A DNA stretch of 41,291 bases from Paraglaciecola sp. GTDB taxonomy: Bacteria > Pseudomonadota > Gammaproteobacteria > Enterobacterales > Alteromonadaceae. Of this stretch, positions 1-8,952 are shown piece after piece. The stretch covers positions 1 to 41,291 of the forward strand of contig NZ_JANQVQ010000203.1 in the NCBI RefSeq assembly GCF_030730205.1, given 5' to 3'. How positions within the stretch are numbered: the first letter of the stretch is position 1; each line of letters opens with the position of its first letter. The translations under genes were made by a program, and so were the position numbers. The notes under the pieces are model-generated. The model saw nothing but the letters and a program-made list of their open reading frames with translations, had not been told where the DNA came from and ran no database searches.

Positions 1-2
1 GT

Positions 3-143
3 CCAATCAAGCATTGGAGCGACAGAGATTGTGCGATTGAGTTGTTGTGTCACGATTTACCTGATTACTTAGCTATTCAAAGGGCACGCATTTTAGCTGA
101 TTTTGCCATCCGGCACTATAGATGCTACCACCCCTTACTTTAG
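3..143 (+). CDS. C-terminal fragment of an unknown protein (cut by window edge)
   Basis: An open frame enters from the left edge and runs 46 codons to a TAG. The residues look protein-like (it ends IRHYRCYHPLL), and the frame is convergent with the M16 peptidase gene, with a terminator hairpin between them. I do not recognise the family and too little is present to assign a function. It could be a chance open frame, since 46 codons is not long; the other two forward frames stop earlier. Confidence 0.4.
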   Translation, partial: PIKHWSDRDCAIELLCHDLPDYLAIQRARILADFAIRHYRCYHPLL

Positions 144-171
144 CCAGTGAACTTGAGTTAAAAACGGCGTT

Positions 172-208
172 AAAAAAAGCCCCGACAAGTCAACTCATCG
201 AGGCTTGT
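172..208 (-). terminator. Rho-independent terminator of the M16 peptidase gene
   Basis: Read on the minus strand, a nine-base-pair stem with one mismatch (AAGCCTCGA pairing with TCGGGGCTT) is followed directly by a run of seven T. It lies 17 bases past the stop of the M16 gene. The plus-strand side has no comparable T run, so it mainly serves the minus-strand gene. Confidence 0.85.
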
Positions 209-224
209 TATGTCTCTTTACTAA

Positions 225-3110
225 TTAAAGCACTTTAGCGTCTGAGTCTAATTCCACAATGTTGTTAAATAGCGGTTTAAGACTCTCTAGCACCGTGGCT
301 TTGTCGCCCACAACCACCGTAATCATTTCGTCTAATTGCAAATGTTTCTTGGCCAAGGCATTTAGCTCATCTTTTGACACGTCAGACAAAATAGCGTTTT
401 GTTTATCCACAAAACTTTTGTCTAAGTCATAAGAAATAATCTCTGACAAAAAGCCAAGCTTTTGATAAGGCGTTTCATAAGCGCGAGCATCGCGCTGACC
501 AATGGCATTTTTCATAAAACGTAGTTCGTCGTCGGTCATACCAGCATCAGCGAAGCCTGAAATCTCATTTCTGAACTGCACGATTGAGTCAGCCGTGGTA
601 TCAGAACGTACACCAGCTTGAGCGCGGTAAAAACCATGTTTATTGTCACCAAAAAAGAATGAACGCGCTCCGTAGGTGTAACCCTTATCTTCACGTAAAT
701 TAAGGTTTATACGACTGTTAAAAGCTCCACCTAGGTTATAGTTCATTAAATCGGCTAGGTAATATTCGCCCGTTGCGTCATATTGTAACGCCCTTTTACC
801 AATACGAATTTCAGATTGAGCAGCTCCAGGCTTATCAACAAAATACAAGGTACCCCCGGCTAGTTCAGGAAACCCGTTTAAACTCGGTGCTGGCGAGCTA
901 TTGCCTTGCCATTGATCTAACCCTTTAAGTGAGGCTTTAACGTGAGACTCATCCAAATTACTCACCACAATCAATTCAGCAAGCGAAGGCCCATAATTGG
1001 CCTTATAAAATGCTTTTACATCCTCTAAGGTTAAAGAGGCCACCGTATCGATAGTGCCATTACTCGGGTAAGCAAAACTGTTGTTTGCACCAAACACCAA
1101 CTGGTTAAACACTGCGGTGGCCGTAGCGCTCGCATTTTTCTTGGCATTTTTTAGCCCTTCAATTTGTTGCTTTTGGAGACGGGCAAAATCGTCCTGCTCA
1201 AATTTGGGAAAAGTTAGTTTTTCCAACGCAATCGCGAGGGTACTATCAAGATTCTTAGTTAAGGACCGCACACTCATCGTGGTGTGTTCGTCATTCACGC
1301 TAAAATCAACGCTAGAGCCTAACTTTTGCAGCTCATTGGATAGTGCCTCAGCGCTCGATTTCTGCGTCGCTTCTTCCATCATTGCAGCCGTTAGTGCAGC
1401 CAACCCTAACTTGTCGAGCGGCTCATGGGTCTGCCCAGCAGGAATTTTTAAACGAATGGTGGTAGTAGGTACTTCGTCATTCACTGCGCCAAGAATTGCA
1501 ATGCCATTTTCGGTTTTGGCTTTATAAATGTCAGGTATTTTGATACTAGGATTTTTGCCAGAAGGCGGAATAACTGAACGGTCAAAATCAGACGTTCCAG
1601 GGCGCAACTGTAACGCACTCTCATCCGTTTTTTCAGGGATGGTGCGTGTATAACGCTGCCATGTATCTGGTTTTATAATGGCATCAACTTGTCCCTTAGG
1701 GACGATACTCATAATGACGGCATGTTTATTTTTGATGTATTTTTGATACACACGCATCACATCTTCTTTCGTTACTGTTTCGTAGCGGGCGATATCATCA
1801 CCAATAGCGTTAGGATCGTCGCGGTAAGTTTGGTAAGCCGCTAATTGACTGACTTTGCCACTAACACTTTCTAAGCCATAGATCATGTCAGACACAATAC
1901 CTGCTTTCACACGTATTAAATCGTCGTCATTGGCACCACCTCGAGTTTCAAATTCAGCTAGCGAGTCACGGGCAATTTGCTCAAGTTCTGCCAATGAATT
2001 GCCCGGTGTAGGCAAAGCTAACAAGGTAAATTGGCAGCTTAACTCACCACAGGAGTGACCGGCTTGTGCTTGCACCGCTTTGCCATTTTTAACCATATTT
2101 TTATACAACAGTGAGGTTTTACCTGAGCCTAAAATCGACATCAATACGTCAAGCGGGGCTTCATCAGCATGGTTCGCATGGACTGTTGGATATGTCATAT
2201 ACATAAGCGGCAAACCAACATTATCTTCCATGGAGATATAGCGGTCTTCCTTGAGCACAACTTCTGTGTATTCTGGTGCAGCGACTTCTGGCCCACGGGG
2301 GATGCCACCGAAATATTTTTTCACCCATGCTAGGGTTTGAGCTTCATTCAAATCACCACCGATGGTTAGTGTGGCGTTGTTTGGCCCATACCAACGTAAA
2401 AAAAACTTTTTTAAGTCGTTTAAATCAGCTCGGTTTAGGTCTTCAATATAGCCGATAGTAAGCCATGAATAAGGATGGCCTTCAGGAAATAAGGCTTCAT
2501 TCACACGCTCACGTAATAATCCATAAGGGCGATTGTCGTAGTTTTGGCCTCGTTCATTTTTAACTGTTTCGCGCTGATTTTCGAACTTTTCTTCTGTCAC
2601 TGCGTCAAGGAAAAAACCCATGCGATCGGCTTCAAGCCATAACATGCGTTCAAGCTGATTTGATGGCACCGTTTCATAATAATTAGTGCGGTCAGTATTA
2701 GTTGAACCGTTTAAGGTTCCGCCCGATTCCGTAATCAAACCAAAGTGTTGTTCATCTGCTACGTTCTCGGAGCCCTGAAACATCATATGTTCAAAAAAGT
2801 GAGCAAAACCTGATTTTCCAACTTCTTCACGAGCTGAGCCAACATGATAGGTAATGTCTACGTGCACTAGTGGGTCAGAATTATCAGGATGCAATATGAC
2901 TGTTAAGCCATTGTCTAATTCGTATTTAGTGAAGGGGATAAGGATCTCATCGCCCTGTTTACTTACCGAGCTAATTTTTTTAAAGCCGTCAGGTAAGGCG
3001 CTGGCCTTTGATGAGATTGAACTCCCAACCTCGTCTGGTTTTTTGCTATCACAGGCGCTTAAGCTTAATAGTGCAGCCATTCCCGTGGCGATAATAAAGC
3101 GTTTTTTCAT
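225..3110 (-). CDS. M16 family zinc metallopeptidase, lipoprotein (insulinase/pitrilysin type)
   Basis: A 961-residue protein with two M16-type halves. The inverted zinc motif HFFEH is at about residues 104-108 and a downstream glutamate cluster at about 181-186 can supply the third ligand, so the N-terminal half should be catalytic. The C-terminal half (about residues 530-960) lacks HxxEH, as is usual for the inactive clamp domain. The N-terminus is a lipoprotein signal ending LSAC (Cys20), so it is probably membrane anchored facing the periplasm, acting on peptides or unfolded polypeptides. I chose the ATG at 3110 rather than an upstream start at 3203 because the lipoprotein signal begins there and an AAAGAGGG ribosome site lies about 10 bases upstream. 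It follows pldA on the same strand. Confidence 0.93.
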   Translation of the reverse strand: MKKRFIIATGMAALLSLSACDSKKPDEVGSSISSKASALPDGFKKISSVSKQGDEILIPFTKYELDNGLTVILHPDNSDPLVHVDITYHVGSAREEVGKSGFAHFFEHMMFQGSENVADEQHFGLITESGGTLNGSTNTDRTNYYETVPSNQLERMLWLEADRMGFFLDAVTEEKFENQRETVKNERGQNYDNRPYGLLRERVNEALFPEGHPYSWLTIGYIEDLNRADLNDLKKFFLRWYGPNNATLTIGGDLNEAQTLAWVKKYFGGIPRGPEVAAPEYTEVVLKEDRYISMEDNVGLPLMYMTYPTVHANHADEAPLDVLMSILGSGKTSLLYKNMVKNGKAVQAQAGHSCGELSCQFTLLALPTPGNSLAELEQIARDSLAEFETRGGANDDDLIRVKAGIVSDMIYGLESVSGKVSQLAAYQTYRDDPNAIGDDIARYETVTKEDVMRVYQKYIKNKHAVIMSIVPKGQVDAIIKPDTWQRYTRTIPEKTDESALQLRPGTSDFDRSVIPPSGKNPSIKIPDIYKAKTENGIAILGAVNDEVPTTTIRLKIPAGQTHEPLDKLGLAALTAAMMEEATQKSSAEALSNELQKLGSSVDFSVNDEHTTMSVRSLTKNLDSTLAIALEKLTFPKFEQDDFARLQKQQIEGLKNAKKNASATATAVFNQLVFGANNSFAYPSNGTIDTVASLTLEDVKAFYKANYGPSLAELIVVSNLDESHVKASLKGLDQWQGNSSPAPSLNGFPELAGGTLYFVDKPGAAQSEIRIGKRALQYDATGEYYLADLMNYNLGGAFNSRINLNLREDKGYTYGARSFFFGDNKHGFYRAQAGVRSDTTADSIVQFRNEISGFADAGMTDDELRFMKNAIGQRDARAYETPYQKLGFLSEIISYDLDKSFVDKQNAILSDVSKDELNALAKKHLQLDEMITVVVGDKATVLESLKPLFNNIVELDSDAKVL

Positions 3111-3190
3111 TTTTATTTTACCCTCTTTTGCTTTTTTAATTATACAGAACGAATCATGCAGGATTCTCGCGATGGAATAAACCCTAAGGT

Positions 3191-3219
3191 CCAAACACTG
3201 CAAATAGCGGCAGTGTTGG
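3191..3219 (-). terminator. Hairpin between pldA and the M16 gene (possible weak terminator)
   Basis: An inverted repeat (CCAAACACTGC and GCAGTGTTGG, one bulged base) lies between the pldA stop and the M16 start. No T run follows on either strand, so it is a hairpin in the transcript rather than a proven terminator. Confidence 0.35.
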
Positions 3220-3252
3220 CGTAAATCATTATTGTCGCTGGAGTATTTGAGA

Positions 3253-4191
3253 CTAGAAAAATGCTAGTTGGAAACCCAAACTAATACGTTGTTGGTGGTG
3301 ATTATAGTCAATCAAAGAATCACCATAACCGTTAAAGTATTGCAACAACACGTTGTATCTATCGTTAATCGGGTAAGAGAGATTGAGCTCAATACTGCCC
3401 TTATTATCGTTGGTTTTGAGATTATTACGTAGTAAGGTCAGGACATCGATATTTGCTATTTTAGTTCCAAAACCTAACTCGACATGCCCCAAGAAATCCG
3501 TAATGTCAGGATTATCGTCACCATTTGTGTCCATTGGATTTTCTTTGGCATCTTCGGGTATGCGATACCACGCTTTTACATAATAAAACGCATTTTCATC
3601 ACTAAATAGCGTTGAAACAAATAAGCGATTCCAGCTTCGTGAGCGCAAGCCACTTTGGCCATTACTTTGGTGGTTAAAACCAGCTTGTAGCTGATTAAAC
3701 TCAAAGCCCAATAGCTTTATTTCTTTTTGCCATGAATAAAAAATTTCAGGTTCATAATTTGTTTCCCGAAAAGGCTTTGATACTTCACTGTTGTACACCT
3801 GCCAAAATGACATGGCGGTAAAACCAAAATATAAACCGGAAGAATCTTTATCATGCAGGTATAAAGGCAATTTCATGCTTATTTGGTACTTTGCTTCAAA
3901 AGAATCCAAATTTCCGTCATTGATGCCATCTGCAGAAATATCATTTGGTTGCCCCACCCAAGATACAGGCAGCAAATAATTAAGCCGATGTTGTGCGATA
4001 GAAAACGGATTGGCGACTGCGGCATTGTCTGCCTTACTTCGCACGTTTAAAATTGACTCACCCGCTTGAGTTTGTTGTGCCTCTGATTGCTCAATTTCTT
4101 GGGCATTAATTGAAGTGCAAGATAAAACCAGTATAAGTGTTTTCAAGCACCAAATAGCCCCTCGTTTGTACTTGATTACCATGTCTCTCAC
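3253..4191 (-). CDS. pldA: Outer-membrane phospholipase A (OMPLA)
   Basis: A 312-residue outer-membrane beta-barrel phospholipase A1/A2 that hydrolyses phospholipids which have strayed to the outer leaflet and so restores outer-membrane asymmetry. The signal peptide ends about SINA-QE (residue 30). The family signatures are clear: SKPFRETNYEPE near residue 138, HQSNGQS at 174-180 and RSWNRL at 185-190. The catalytic His, Ser and Asn are H174, S176 and N188, with the same 2- and 12-residue spacing as His142/Ser144/Asn156 in Escherichia coli. An acidic segment DTNGDDNPDIT (about 221-231) matches the region around the calcium site. The start could be the ATG at 4191 or the one three codons later. 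It lies upstream of the M16 gene and divergent from rarD. Confidence 0.96.
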   Translation of the reverse strand: MRDMVIKYKRGAIWCLKTLILVLSCTSINAQEIEQSEAQQTQAGESILNVRSKADNAAVANPFSIAQHRLNYLLPVSWVGQPNDISADGINDGNLDSFEAKYQISMKLPLYLHDKDSSGLYFGFTAMSFWQVYNSEVSKPFRETNYEPEIFYSWQKEIKLLGFEFNQLQAGFNHQSNGQSGLRSRSWNRLFVSTLFSDENAFYYVKAWYRIPEDAKENPMDTNGDDNPDITDFLGHVELGFGTKIANIDVLTLLRNNLKTNDNKGSIELNLSYPINDRYNVLLQYFNGYGDSLIDYNHHQQRISLGFQLAFF

Positions 4192-4336
4192 CCTTACTTG
4201 CGCCCTAATGTAATTTTTTGTCGTATTTTAGCAGTTAACGTCGAGGCCTTATACCCACAATACCGACTTATGGATTGATAAAATATCAAACTAATCAGCT
4301 ATTTGATTGATTTTAACCAACGACTATTACACACTT

Positions 4337-5293
4337 ATGTCGTCTTACCGCCCTCTTGTACTGAGCCTTACCTTGAACGATAAAACCATAAAATCTGGAG
4401 TGCTATTTGCGCTAGCAGCTTATGCGATGTGGGGTTTTGCACCTCTGTACTTTAAATTGCTGCAAGCTTTACCAGCGCAAGAAATTTTGATGCACAGAGT
4501 CATATGGTCAGTATTGGTATTGTGTATTTTAGTGATCTTTACAGGTAAATTTACGCAAGTAAAAATTGCAGCTAAAAATATCAAAGTGATGTCTATTTTG
4601 CTTTTATCGGGTTTATTACTCGCGGTTAATTGGCTGATTTTTATTTGGGCGATTAACAACGGGCACCTACTCGATGGCAGCTTAGGCTATTATATTAATC
4701 CCTTGCTCAATGTATTTTTAGGTCGGTTATTTCTGCAAGAACGCTTACGGCCGCTACAAAAAGCCGCGGTTGCGTTAGCCTTTATTGGGGTTTCCATTCT
4801 CGTCATTTCTTTTGGTCAAGTGCCTTGGATAGCTTTGTCTTTGGCTGCGACCTTTGGCATTTACGGTTTATTGCGCAAAAAAGTGGCGGTAGACTCATTG
4901 CCAGGCTTATTACTAGAAACAATGATGATGTTGCCCTTTGCGCTAATCTACTGGTATGGCTTTAGTAGTGAACTTAGCGACCTTACTAGCAACTCTTTAT
5001 CCCTGAATGTTAGTTTAATCTGTGCAGGTATTGTTACTACGGCTCCATTGCTTTGTTTTACTGGTGCAGCACGAAGATTGCGTTACTCAACTCTTGGCTT
5101 TTTCCAATATCTAGGTCCGAGCATCATGTTTGTTATAGCTGTTTGGTGGTTTAACGAAGCTTTGGATATGGCGAAAATTACCACCTTTGCTTTTGTGTGG
5201 TTGGCATTAGCCATGTTTAGTTTTGACTCTTACCGTGCTTATCGCTCGAGCAAAAAGCAAGCCGCGATAAATGCAACTATTCCTGTACGATAA
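4337..5293 (+). CDS. rarD: EamA-family permease RarD
   Basis: A ten-helix inner-membrane protein of the drug/metabolite transporter superfamily, about 318 residues. It matches RarD through ALAAYAMWGFAPLYFK near the N-terminus, EILMHRVIWS, GHLLDGSLGYYINPL and ALGFFQYLGP-type segments near the C-terminus. The physiological substrate of RarD is not firmly known; the name comes from chloramphenicol sensitivity phenotypes. I chose the ATG at 4337. A TTG at 4307 would add ten non-family residues, and a TTG at about 4373 would fit the family length equally well; none has a clear ribosome site. It is divergent from pldA and convergent with the diguanylate cyclase gene. Confidence 0.92.
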   Translation: MSSYRPLVLSLTLNDKTIKSGVLFALAAYAMWGFAPLYFKLLQALPAQEILMHRVIWSVLVLCILVIFTGKFTQVKIAAKNIKVMSILLLSGLLLAVNWLIFIWAINNGHLLDGSLGYYINPLLNVFLGRLFLQERLRPLQKAAVALAFIGVSILVISFGQVPWIALSLAATFGIYGLLRKKVAVDSLPGLLLETMMMLPFALIYWYGFSSELSDLTSNSLSLNVSLICAGIVTTAPLLCFTGAARRLRYSTLGFFQYLGPSIMFVIAVWWFNEALDMAKITTFAFVWLALAMFSFDSYRAYRSSKKQAAINATIPVR

Positions 5294-5299
5294 TCGCCT

Positions 5300-6544
5300 T
5301 TATTGGTCGCTGACGATTTGGTTACGTCCTTGATTTTTAGCTTGGTATAAGTGTTTGTCTGCTTGGCGGATCATCCTACTGATGCCGCCTTGAGCCAAAT
5401 GGGTCAAACCAATACTCACCGTGCAATTAAATTGTACTTTCTCAAACACAAACTTTTTGTCTGCCAATGCAACACGAAACGCTTCTAGCGCTTGATGCAC
5501 ATCTGCTTGCTCTTCGTTGATAAAATAGATGCAAAACTCTTCGCCGCCAAATCGGGCAGCGGTAAAGTTTGCAAAATGTTTGGCCACTAATTTTGCGATT
5601 TCTTTTAAACTATAATCGCCGCAATCATGGCCATAGGTATCATTGATCCGCTTAAAATAATCGATATCGAGGATCGCTAAACTTTGCTGTTTTGGCTTAT
5701 GCTTTTGCAAGGTTTCGACTTTTTCGAAAAAGTAGCGGCGGTTTGGTAAGCCTGTTAAAAAGTCAGAATCCGCGGCACGCCTAATTAATTCAATGTTTTC
5801 AACATATTCTATATGTTGCATTACACGACTAAAAAATTCCTCATGGCAATAAGGTTTGAGCAGAAAATCGTTAGCACCGCTTTTAATGTATCGGGCCGAT
5901 AAGCCGGACTTTTTCGGAGACGTCATACCAACAAACGCCAAGTCTTCTTTTTTAAATTCTCTTCGCACAGCACTGAGCAGTTCGATGCCAGTCACTCTTG
6001 GCAGCCCCTCATCGTCAACAATAAGGAGTTTTATACTATTGCAGTTTTGTAAGGTAGTGAAAGCCGATTCCGCATCGGCTGCTTCATAAGTCAAAAAGTT
6101 ATGACGACGCAGTAAGCCAACCATAGAAGCCCGGCGTGCTCGTAGGGCGTCAACGACTAACACACCAACCTTTTTGTTTTTTTCTAATCGGGATAATAGG
6201 CGACTTAAATAATCAAAAACTTGTTCGTTCTCTTTGGTGATGTAATCAACAATGTCTTTTTGAAGAATGGTGTGTCTGGTTTCGTCGTCTAAATACCGCG
6301 CCACAACAATAGTGGGCAAATAAGACTGGATAGTAAAATCAATCGCTTGGCCTCTGGGCGCATCAGGTAGATCGTAATCGACGATGGCGCATAAAAACGA
6401 CTCAGGGGCGGAAGATGAAAAAATGACTTTCGCTTCAATGAGATTACGGGCACAAACGGGGTTCAACTTTGCCTTTAAGATCAGCTCTCGCATCACATCC
6501 ATGCTGTGAGAATTGTCTTCAATGATCAACACACTTTGAGGCAT
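5300..6544 (-). CDS. Diguanylate cyclase response regulator (REC-REC-GGDEF)
   Basis: A soluble 414-residue protein expected to make cyclic di-GMP from two GTP. Domains in order: REC1 (about 3-120; acidic E9/D10, phosphoacceptor D56, lysine K104), REC2 (about 126-245; D132, phosphoacceptor D178, lysine K230 in LLKPY) and GGDEF (about 255-412) with active-site GGEEF at 333-337. REC2 has only one of the usual two acidic residues at its first position (VDA), so its metal binding may be weakened. The RxxD inhibitory site that normally precedes the GGDEF motif is absent (HFANFTAA occupies that position), so product inhibition through that site is unlikely. No partner kinase gene is adjacent. It lies 104 bases downstream of uvrD but beyond a probable terminator. 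Confidence 0.94.
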   Translation of the reverse strand: MPQSVLIIEDNSHSMDVMRELILKAKLNPVCARNLIEAKVIFSSSAPESFLCAIVDYDLPDAPRGQAIDFTIQSYLPTIVVARYLDDETRHTILQKDIVDYITKENEQVFDYLSRLLSRLEKNKKVGVLVVDALRARRASMVGLLRRHNFLTYEAADAESAFTTLQNCNSIKLLIVDDEGLPRVTGIELLSAVRREFKKEDLAFVGMTSPKKSGLSARYIKSGANDFLLKPYCHEEFFSRVMQHIEYVENIELIRRAADSDFLTGLPNRRYFFEKVETLQKHKPKQQSLAILDIDYFKRINDTYGHDCGDYSLKEIAKLVAKHFANFTAARFGGEEFCIYFINEEQADVHQALEAFRVALADKKFVFEKVQFNCTVSIGLTHLAQGGISRMIRQADKHLYQAKNQGRNQIVSDQ

Positions 6545-6603
6545 AACGACCTTGAGCCACCTAAATTATTAAGTAGCAATCTACCAGAAGCAGTGCCAAA
6601 GAC

Positions 6604-6620
6604 AAAACGCTCTGCGCTTT
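6604..6620 (-). terminator. Probable terminator downstream of uvrD
   Basis: On the minus strand the sequence AAAGCGC-AGA-GCGTTTT forms a seven-base-pair stem (one G-U pair) followed by GTCTTT. It lies about 30 bases past the uvrD stop and before the diguanylate cyclase gene. The stem is short, so confidence is moderate. Confidence 0.5.
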
Positions 6621-6648
6621 CTTTTTATGATTGGTATCAGCAACACAC

Positions 6649-8817
6649 TTAAGCTTGCGTCAGCTTTGCAAATGACATCACCAACCATTTACTTCCAAAG
6701 TCTTCGAAATTAATTTGAATGCGAGCATGTTCGCCAGCCCCTTCATAATTTAGCACAGTGCCTTCACCAAATTTAGGATGGGCAACACGCTGACCTAATT
6801 TAAACCCCGTAGATTCAAACGCGGTGTGGCCTGTAGTGGGGGTAAAGCGGTTTTGTACTGGCCTTGAAATCGTCGTTCTCAGACGTACTTCTTCAATATA
6901 CTGACTGGGTATTTCCTTAATAAATCGTGAAGGTGTGTGGTACTTGTCTTGACCATAAAGTCGACGGTTTTCTGCATACGTTATATATAACTTCTGCATT
7001 GCTCGGGTCATACCCACATAACAAAGTCGCCGCTCTTCTTCGATTTTGCCTGGTTCTTCATTACTCATTTGGCTTGGAAACATACCTTCTTCTACACCAG
7101 CCAAAATCACCAGAGGGAACTCTAAGCCTTTAGCTGTGTGAATGGTCATCATTTGAACTGCATCTTGATGACTGTCTGCTTGCGTCTCACCTGACTCTAA
7201 AGTGGCATGGGCCAAAAATGCGGACAACGGCGTCATATTTTCAGCTTCTTCAGGCGCTGAAAACTGCTTACACGCTGTTACAAGTTCTTCTAAGTTTTCA
7301 ATACGTGCTTGGGCTTTTTCACCCTTTTCAGCCTGGTACATGGCAAATAGACCAGAATGTTTAATCACGTGGTCAGCTTGTTGCTCTAAAGACAATTCCG
7401 CAATATCACTCGCTAATTGCTTGATTAACTTAACAAAACCATCGAGAGCATTTAAAGCCCTGCCACTTAGACGCTTTTCATTAATCAGTTGTATCGCCGA
7501 ATCCCATAAAGATTGCTCGTTCTCTTTGGCCAAATCACGCACAGCAACTAGGGTTTTATCGCCCAAGCCTCGGGTCGGGGTGTTCACGATCCGTTCAAAT
7601 GCTGCATCGTCAATCTGCTGGTTAATGATCCTTAAATAAGCTAATGCATCACGAATTTCTTGGCGCTCGAAAAACCGTAAGCCACCGTAAATACGATAGG
7701 CGATAGACTCTTGCAACAAGGCTTCTTCTAATACTCGAGACTGAGCGTTATTACGATACAAAATGGCACAATCAGACAGTGCATGCCCTTTATCCCGCCA
7801 ATCTTTTATGCGAGAAACATTAAAACGAGCTTCGTCGAGTTCATTAAAACCTGCATATAAGGAGATCAACTCCCCTTCAACGTCTTCTGTCCATAACTCT
7901 TTGCCCAAGCGCCCTTCATTATTACTGATGACCGCATTGGCTGCGTTTAGGATATTACCAGTCGAGCGATAATTTTGTTCAAGACGAATGGTGGTGGCAC
8001 CACCAAAATCCCTAAGAAAATGCTGAATATTTTGTACGTTTGCCCCGCGCCAACCGTAAATAGACTGGTCATCGTCGCCCACAATAATCATATTGTTGGT
8101 CGGGCAGGCTAATAAACGCAACCAAGCATATTGGATATTATTGGTATCTTGAAACTCATCAACCAGAATAGTGCGGAAACGTTGCTGATAATGTTTCAGA
8201 ACTGCAGGATTGTGTAACCATAATTCATGGGCGCGCAGCAATAATTCGGCAAAATCAACAAGGCCTGCTCGATCACACGTTTGTTGATATACCTGATATA
8301 TCTCACGCATTTTTTGTTGACTTGCATCACCATGCGTTTCTATGTGTTCTGGCCGCAAGCCTTCATCTTTATTGCCATTGATATACCACTGAACGTGTTT
8401 AGGAGCCCAATGCTTTTCATCGAGGTTGAGACTTTTTAATACTCGCCTAACTAAACGATATTGATCATCTGAGTCTAAAATTTGGAAATTTTCTGGTAAT
8501 TTTGCATCTGCATAATGGGCACGCAATAAACGGTGGGCAATACCATGGAATGTTCCTATCCACATATTCCGCAGAGCCGACCCTTGTAACTGCTCCACTC
8601 GACCGCGCATCTCGCGGGCAGCCTTATTGGTAAAAGTAACAGCAAGTATACTATGGGGTGCAATACCTTCGACGTCCATCAACCACGCCATACGATGAAC
8701 CAGTACTCTGGTTTTACCACTACCCGCCCCCGCTAAAATTAGCATATCAGATGCTGGAGCGGCCACCGCTTGGCGTTGCTTATCGTTTAGTTGATCTAAG
8801 AGTCGAGATACATCCAT
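6649..8817 (-). CDS. uvrD: DNA helicase II UvrD
   Basis: A 722-residue superfamily 1A 3'-5' DNA helicase for nucleotide-excision and mismatch repair. The Walker A motif GAGSGKT is at residues 30-36 and is followed by motif Ia (AVTFTNKAAREM). Motif II DEFQDTN, motif III GDDDQSIYGWRGA, motif IV QNYRS and motif VI (YVGMTRAM) are all present. The C-terminal segment (FKLGQRVAHPKFGEGTV onwards) is the Tudor-like domain that contacts UvrB and RNA polymerase in known UvrD. Length matches E. coli UvrD (720). The gene has its own upstream region with a LexA-type operator, so it should be SOS inducible, although it also lies downstream of yigB on the same strand. Confidence 0.97.
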   Translation of the reverse strand: MDVSRLLDQLNDKQRQAVAAPASDMLILAGAGSGKTRVLVHRMAWLMDVEGIAPHSILAVTFTNKAAREMRGRVEQLQGSALRNMWIGTFHGIAHRLLRAHYADAKLPENFQILDSDDQYRLVRRVLKSLNLDEKHWAPKHVQWYINGNKDEGLRPEHIETHGDASQQKMREIYQVYQQTCDRAGLVDFAELLLRAHELWLHNPAVLKHYQQRFRTILVDEFQDTNNIQYAWLRLLACPTNNMIIVGDDDQSIYGWRGANVQNIQHFLRDFGGATTIRLEQNYRSTGNILNAANAVISNNEGRLGKELWTEDVEGELISLYAGFNELDEARFNVSRIKDWRDKGHALSDCAILYRNNAQSRVLEEALLQESIAYRIYGGLRFFERQEIRDALAYLRIINQQIDDAAFERIVNTPTRGLGDKTLVAVRDLAKENEQSLWDSAIQLINEKRLSGRALNALDGFVKLIKQLASDIAELSLEQQADHVIKHSGLFAMYQAEKGEKAQARIENLEELVTACKQFSAPEEAENMTPLSAFLAHATLESGETQADSHQDAVQMMTIHTAKGLEFPLVILAGVEEGMFPSQMSNEEPGKIEEERRLCYVGMTRAMQKLYITYAENRRLYGQDKYHTPSRFIKEIPSQYIEEVRLRTTISRPVQNRFTPTTGHTAFESTGFKLGQRVAHPKFGEGTVLNYEGAGEHARIQINFEDFGSKWLVMSFAKLTQA

Positions 8818-8846
8818 TACAATTTACTTGTCTATATTTTTTTCGC

Positions 8847-8852
8847 AGTATA
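8847..8852 (-). promoter_or_regulatory. Candidate -10 element of the uvrD promoter
   Basis: On the minus strand TATACT lies about 30 bases upstream of the uvrD ATG and just downstream of the LexA box, which would then cover the -35 region. No good -35 hexamer is visible, so this is a suggestion only. Confidence 0.4.
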
Positions 8853-8859
8853 CCAGTAT

Positions 8860-8879
8860 TACTGTATTTAAATACACTA
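8860..8879 (-). promoter_or_regulatory. LexA (SOS) box upstream of uvrD
   Basis: The 20 bases TACTGTATTTAAATACACTA match the gammaproteobacterial LexA consensus (TACTG-TATATATATA-CAGTA) except near one end: one half-site is a perfect CTGT and the other is ACAC instead of ACAG. The core ATTTAAAT is palindromic. It lies 43 bases upstream of the uvrD start codon, next to a TATACT -10-like element, a position suited to repression of transcription. uvrD of E. coli is a known LexA target. Confidence 0.8.
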
Positions 8880-8952
8880 CTACAGTTTTGCTAAAAGGAA
8901 TTAATACAAGAATGGGATAACTTGTTATTCTGATTGAAGGAAAAAGATGCTG

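Noticed and set aside
1081-1527. Plus-strand 148-codon ORF
   Set aside because: Lies wholly inside the M16 peptidase gene on the opposite strand; low-complexity shadow frame with no family resemblance.
7202-7639. Plus-strand 145-codon ORF
   Set aside because: Antisense shadow of uvrD, serine/cysteine rich, without a ribosome site.
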